DNA from: an uncultured Lewinella sp.
GTDB lineage: Bacteria > Bacteroidota > Bacteroidia > Chitinophagales > Saprospiraceae
NCBI GenBank assembly: GCA_913057725.1
Contig: CAJXOS010000011.1
Span: 1-64,000, forward strand
Direction: 5' to 3'
Length of the DNA stretch: 64,000 nucleotides
The notes beneath the pieces are model-generated. The model had not been told where the DNA came from. It did no database searches and saw only the letters and a list, made by a program, of their open reading frames with translations. Below, in pieces: positions 60,605 through 64,000 of the stretch (its first letter is position 1; each line of letters opens with the position of its first letter). A program made the translations under genes and the position numbers.

Positions 60605-63217
60605 CTATTCCGTACCCAAATCTTCAACTGGATTACGGAGAGCGGCCCGGATCGTCTGGCTGCTAATGACCAAAAGACTGATACCCAATGTTAGCCCTAC
60701 GGCTAAAACAAAGATGTAAGCAGGTAAGTCTGTTTGATAGGTAAACTGCTGTAGCCATTGCCGCATCAGATACCAACTCAGCGGTACTGCCACCAATGAT
60801 GCTAGTAGTACCAAACGCACGAAATCTTGCGAAAGCAATTGCCATAGGGACAGATTGCTCGCTCCGAGCACCTTGCGGATACTGAGCTCTTTGCGACGGC
60901 GCTCCGCTAAATACGCTGCCAAACCCAATAATCCTAAGCAGCTGATCACAATTGCCAAAATGGTAAAGAAACGCGCAAGCGATGCCAGGCGTTCTTCTGC
61001 TGCAAACTTTCGCGCAAAGCTCTCGTCTACGAAACGACTTTCAAGAATATGCCCAGGCACTTGTGTTTGCAGAGCTTCCTCCAGTGCCAGTAATCCATCA
61101 CTTGGTACTAGGCCGTCAGCGATACGCATGTGCAAGACTCGGTGTTCGCTGTTACCCATCTGGTAGATGTGTGGGCGAATATCTCCGAAAGGCGAATCCA
61201 CCAGAATATCCCCAACAACTCCAATAATCGTAAAAGGCTTACCATCCCAGCGCATGACCGTACCCACGGGTTCCTCCAGATTCATAAACTCGACTGCGGC
61301 CTTATTGATGATGAACGCTGAAGAGTCCGTACTCAATTCTTCATTGAAGTTGCGTCCTTGAAGAAGCTCCCAACCCACTGTAGCACCGTATTCTGGTTTT
61401 ACACTCGTAGCAGCAAAACCCACTGCCAGCTCCGGGTCTTTACCGGGCCAATCATAGCCACTATTGGTAGCCCAAACATTTGTGACTGGCGAACTCGCAC
61501 GCGCCACATGTGATACCGCAGGGCTAGCCAGCAATTGATCCTCTACTACCGACCAATGCTCCAAAAAGGCATCTTCCTCTAGAATGGTCATTACCAATTG
61601 GTTTGAATCGTAGCCCCGGCTGCGGTCTTTACCAAACTGGATTTGCCGATTCACCATAAACACCCCGACAATCAACGTAAGTGCTATCGTAAATTGAAAG
61701 ACCACCAAAAGTTGGCGCGGCCAACGTCGAGCAGGGGCCGCAGCTTGTGGCCCGCGAATAGCCGTTATCGGGGATATACCCGACAAATAGAAGGCAGGAT
61801 AAACTCCAGAAAGCACCCCCGTTACAAAGGTGATGAGCAAGCCAAAGCCCCAAAAGAAAGGATCTAGCCAGAAGGACGGGATGTCTGCTTGCGCCCACTC
61901 ATTGAAAGAAGTCCGTAGGATAGTGGCCACAATTGTACCCAGGCCAAAAGCTAAGCCAGCAAGCACAATTGACTCGACCATAAACTGTCCAATCAATTGA
62001 TGCCGCCTTGAACCAATCGTCTTGCGTACACCTACCTCGCGACTGCGGCGCTCAGCACGGGCTGTACTTAAGTTGATGAAGTTAATGCAGGCCAGCAGCA
62101 ATACCGCCAAGCCAATTAACCCAAATAAACGGAGGTTATCAATCAGTCCACCTGCGGATTGGCCGTTCTCAAAATCACTTCGCAGGTGCCAATCTGCCAT
62201 TGGGTGAATGAAAGCTTCGGCCTTCGCCGCAATCTCTTCGGGTGCATAGGTCGCGTATTGCTGATATATACCACTGATCTGGCGAGAGGCAGATTCAAAA
62301 TTTTGCTTGGGTGCCAGTCGTACCAGGGTTTGATAAGCATTGCTATACCAGGGATCCGGCATACCCGTCACCCAATCATCAATTTGGGCAAACAACTCCC
62401 AAGCCGCCAAGAACTCTACATCCACAAAGGAGCAATCTTTAGGAAGATCTTTGAAAACACCTCCCACTTGTACTGCTTGACCACGAAGTTCAAATGCTGT
62501 CCCAACTGAGGGAAGCCGTCCAAATAATCTCGTGGCGGCAGATTCTGACAGCAATACTTGATCTGGGTTGGCAAAGGATAATGCGCCCGTTGCAGGCTGT
62601 AATTCTAACAATGCCGGGCCATCAGGGTCGAGAAAAAGGCCCGTTGCGGAAAGCTCATTATCATCAATAGTCAGATCAGCAGATTCCTCCCAGGTGGATC
62701 GCACAATTAAATCGAAAAGCGGAGCGTACTCTGCACGAAGCACGTCAGCCATGGGGTGTGTACTGGACCACCAAGTTCCTTTTTCCTCACCCAGGAAGCG
62801 ATGTTGTTGTACTCGACCAATGCGATCTCGTTCCGCAAAGTGGTGATCAAAGCGCAGTTCTTTTCGGATCCATAAACCAATGAGCAAGAAGACCGCCATA
62901 CCCAGGGCCAATCCCGCAATGTTGAGCAGGGAAAAAGAACGATTGCGCCGCAAATTGCGGAAGCTAATTTTCAGATTCTGTTTTAGCATAATGGTGATTC
63001 CTAAAGGGTGAACGGTAAGTGGGCGCCAAAGCGAAGGGCGAAACAGTGTGAGGATGTCACGCAGGAAAAGCCACCAAGCCTTACGGTTATTGGTGCTTTG
63101 CGCGTATTCGGAATAACGCTCAGTGAGGTCGCCTTCAATCTCTTCGAGAAAATCTGGGTGGATAAACCAGCGAAAAAATTGAAGTAAGCGTCTTGGAGGT
63201 GTCGGGTGATGATCCAT
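60605..63217 (-). CDS. FtsX/MacB-type ABC transporter permease with N-terminal prefix domain
   Basis: 870 residues. Residues 1 to about 75 form a permease-prefix domain (RLLQFFRWFIHPDFLEEIEG, DLTERYSEYA), then an N-terminal membrane helix (about 98-118), a MacB-like periplasmic core (about 120-360), three helices (about 365-480) with SREVGVRKTIGSRRHQLIGQF, a second periplasmic core (about 520-730), and a final set of helices (about 750-860) with RRKELSIRKVLGASNLSLWQL. Such permeases export peptides, antibiotics or lipoprotein-linked signals with a separate ATPase, which is not in this window. Spaced 3 bp from the PadR gene on the same strand, so co-transcribed with its regulator. Confidence 0.9.
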   Translation of the reverse strand: MDHHPTPPRRLLQFFRWFIHPDFLEEIEGDLTERYSEYAQSTNNRKAWWLFLRDILTLFRPSLWRPLTVHPLGITIMLKQNLKISFRNLRRNRSFSLLNIAGLALGMAVFLLIGLWIRKELRFDHHFAERDRIGRVQQHRFLGEEKGTWWSSTHPMADVLRAEYAPLFDLIVRSTWEESADLTIDDNELSATGLFLDPDGPALLELQPATGALSFANPDQVLLSESAATRLFGRLPSVGTAFELRGQAVQVGGVFKDLPKDCSFVDVEFLAAWELFAQIDDWVTGMPDPWYSNAYQTLVRLAPKQNFESASRQISGIYQQYATYAPEEIAAKAEAFIHPMADWHLRSDFENGQSAGGLIDNLRLFGLIGLAVLLLACINFINLSTARAERRSREVGVRKTIGSRRHQLIGQFMVESIVLAGLAFGLGTIVATILRTSFNEWAQADIPSFWLDPFFWGFGLLITFVTGVLSGVYPAFYLSGISPITAIRGPQAAAPARRWPRQLLVVFQFTIALTLIVGVFMVNRQIQFGKDRSRGYDSNQLVMTILEEDAFLEHWSVVEDQLLASPAVSHVARASSPVTNVWATNSGYDWPGKDPELAVGFAATSVKPEYGATVGWELLQGRNFNEELSTDSSAFIINKAAVEFMNLEEPVGTVMRWDGKPFTIIGVVGDILVDSPFGDIRPHIYQMGNSEHRVLHMRIADGLVPSDGLLALEEALQTQVPGHILESRFVDESFARKFAAEERLASLARFFTILAIVISCLGLLGLAAYLAERRRKELSIRKVLGASNLSLWQLLSQDFVRLVLLASLVAVPLSWYLMRQWLQQFTYQTDLPAYIFVLAVGLTLGISLLVISSQTIRAALRNPVEDLGTE

Positions 63218-63220
63218 GGC

Positions 63221-63556
63221 TTACTCGATTGCAGGTTTAAAATGACCACCTAAGGCATCCCACAACCGTTGCCGTTCTCGGCGTTTATCCTCGAGGCTCT
63301 GCCTGCCGAAGTTGGTAAGGGAGTAGATTTTCTTGCGCTTCCCTCCTCGAACGCGAGTAGCTTCACCAAAGGCACTGACCAAATGGCCTTTTTGCTCCAG
63401 GCGCTTCAACACTGTTTGCAGTGATCCGATAGATACGGAGCGGCCCACACGTTCCTTAAGATCGATGGCAATAGCATTACCATAGGCATCATCTTGCAGG
63501 ATAGCAACGGTGAGTAAAACCAACTCTTCTAATTCTCCTAATTGATAGCGACCCAT
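63221..63556 (-). CDS. PadR-family transcriptional regulator
   Basis: 111 residues of a winged helix regulator of the PadR family: ELEELVLLTVAILQDDAYGNAI, then VSIGSLQTVLKRLEQKGHLV, followed by the wing RVRGGKRKKIYSLTNFG. The short C-terminal helix is of the minimal PadR type. In Bacteroidota such genes lie directly before prefix-domain FtsX permeases and probably repress them in response to a small molecule. The ATG at 63556 begins with MGRYQLGELEEL, the expected start. Confidence 0.9.
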   Translation of the reverse strand: MGRYQLGELEELVLLTVAILQDDAYGNAIAIDLKERVGRSVSIGSLQTVLKRLEQKGHLVSAFGEATRVRGGKRKKIYSLTNFGRQSLEDKRRERQRLWDALGGHFKPAIE

Positions 63557-64000
63557 TTTTACCTTAAATGTAGTTAATATAACTCAAGGACGCTTCCGAT
63601 TAAGAAGGGTTGCAGATAGTGGCCATTTTTTTGCAGTAAATCCCCACTCCAAAAGCACTTATCAATTGTGACTTAATTATATATGTTCGTCTAAAAACAC
63701 ATAAAAACGACCGTTCAATTGAAATTAACGTCCGTTTTCCTTAAATTCGCTACCGTTCTCCGCTTTCAAGCGTACATTTTTCGCCTAGGCGGGAACCAGC
63801 CCAAACAAGTGAGACAAATAGATCACTACTAACTACAGCCCTAAAGCGGCATTGATGACGGCCTAAATTTTGAAGCAATCGCGACCATATTTGGCCTCGT
63901 TATTAGAATTGAGCACTAACACAACAATGAACGCACAAAAACCTGAAACGGGTACTGATTAAGTGGCCCACAGGGATATTGGATTCAGACGTCGGCTATA
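63557..64000. other. Terminal 444 bp without a convincing gene
   Basis: No open reading frame longer than a few residues is supported. A 35-bp imperfect dyad at 63704-63738 (AAAACGACCGTT with AACGTCCGTTTT) and the palindrome CGCCTAGGCG at 63782-63791 are the only structures. A 12-codon ORF begins at 63927 (ATGAACGCACAAAAACCTG) and stops at TAA 63960-63962; the sequence is cut at the window edge. Confidence 0.5.

Noticed and set aside
60516-60719. Small ORF after the RHS gene as an immunity protein
   Set aside because: It lies on an inverted repeat and runs into the convergent permease gene; its translation has no protein-like features.

Overview
The window looks like a chromosomal segment of a Bacteroidota bacterium, most likely a marine, Lewinella-like member of the Saprospiria; the phylum is well supported, the finer placement is inference. 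The evidence is TAnnTTTG-type -7 promoter boxes (for example upstream of rplU), type IX secretion (T9SS) C-terminal sorting domains, BNR/VPS10-type secreted beta-propellers, a TonB-type receptor with a carboxypeptidase-regulatory-like N-terminus, a Na+-translocating NQR operon and a clade II nitrous oxide reductase cluster. No rRNA, tRNA, CRISPR array, insertion sequence or intact prophage was recognised.

Layout. 1-3.3 kb: NudK-type Nudix hydrolase, HlyD-family adaptor, and ribosomal proteins L21 and L27, the latter carrying a long linker and a helix-hairpin-helix tail. 3.3-7.5 kb: two paralogous secreted proteins of unknown function (a third copy lies at 19.7-21.4 kb) and a secreted LolA/LolB-like protein. 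7.6-15.7 kb: two large secreted BNR propellers flanking two signal-peptide-bearing, polyproline TonB-C-domain proteins. 15.7-16.2 kb: a 509-bp divergent intergenic region rich in dyads. 16.2-23.8 kb: LolA, a GH3-family adenylating enzyme, a BatE-like TPR/SH3 protein, a DUF1801 protein, the third paralogue, an acyl-CoA carboxylase carboxyltransferase and a small tail-collar-domain protein.

23.9-30.5 kb: the complete nqrABCDEF operon on the minus strand; NqrA has an unusual N-terminal signal-like and transmembrane extension. 30.8-33.8 kb (minus): PnuC transporter, a haem-copper-oxidase-like membrane protein, a lipoprotein cytochrome c and an Rrf2 regulator with three Fe-S-type cysteines. Divergent from these, 34.0-42.2 kb (plus): nosZ, an unnamed membrane protein, nosL, nosD, nosF, nosY and a NosA/OprC-like TonB receptor. 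Together this is a nitrous-oxide respiration and copper-supply island. A 138-bp decayed pnuC copy lies directly behind it.

42.4-47.3 kb: assorted housekeeping genes (sterol-desaturase-like hydroxylase, TPR protein, EamA transporter, lipoprotein, DUF2490 protein, ADP-ribose-type Nudix hydrolase). 47.4-49.7 kb: two tandem paralogous Cys-rich T9SS cargo genes, both interrupted, one by an in-frame TAG and one by a -1 shift at a five-G run. 49.9-60.5 kb: an outer-membrane barrel, a T9SS cargo protein and, overlapping it by 4 bp, a 2788-residue SpvB/FG-GAP/RHS protein with a basic variable tail and no visible immunity gene. 60.6-63.6 kb: an FtsX/MacB-type permease with its PadR regulator. The last 444 bp are non-coding as far as can be seen.
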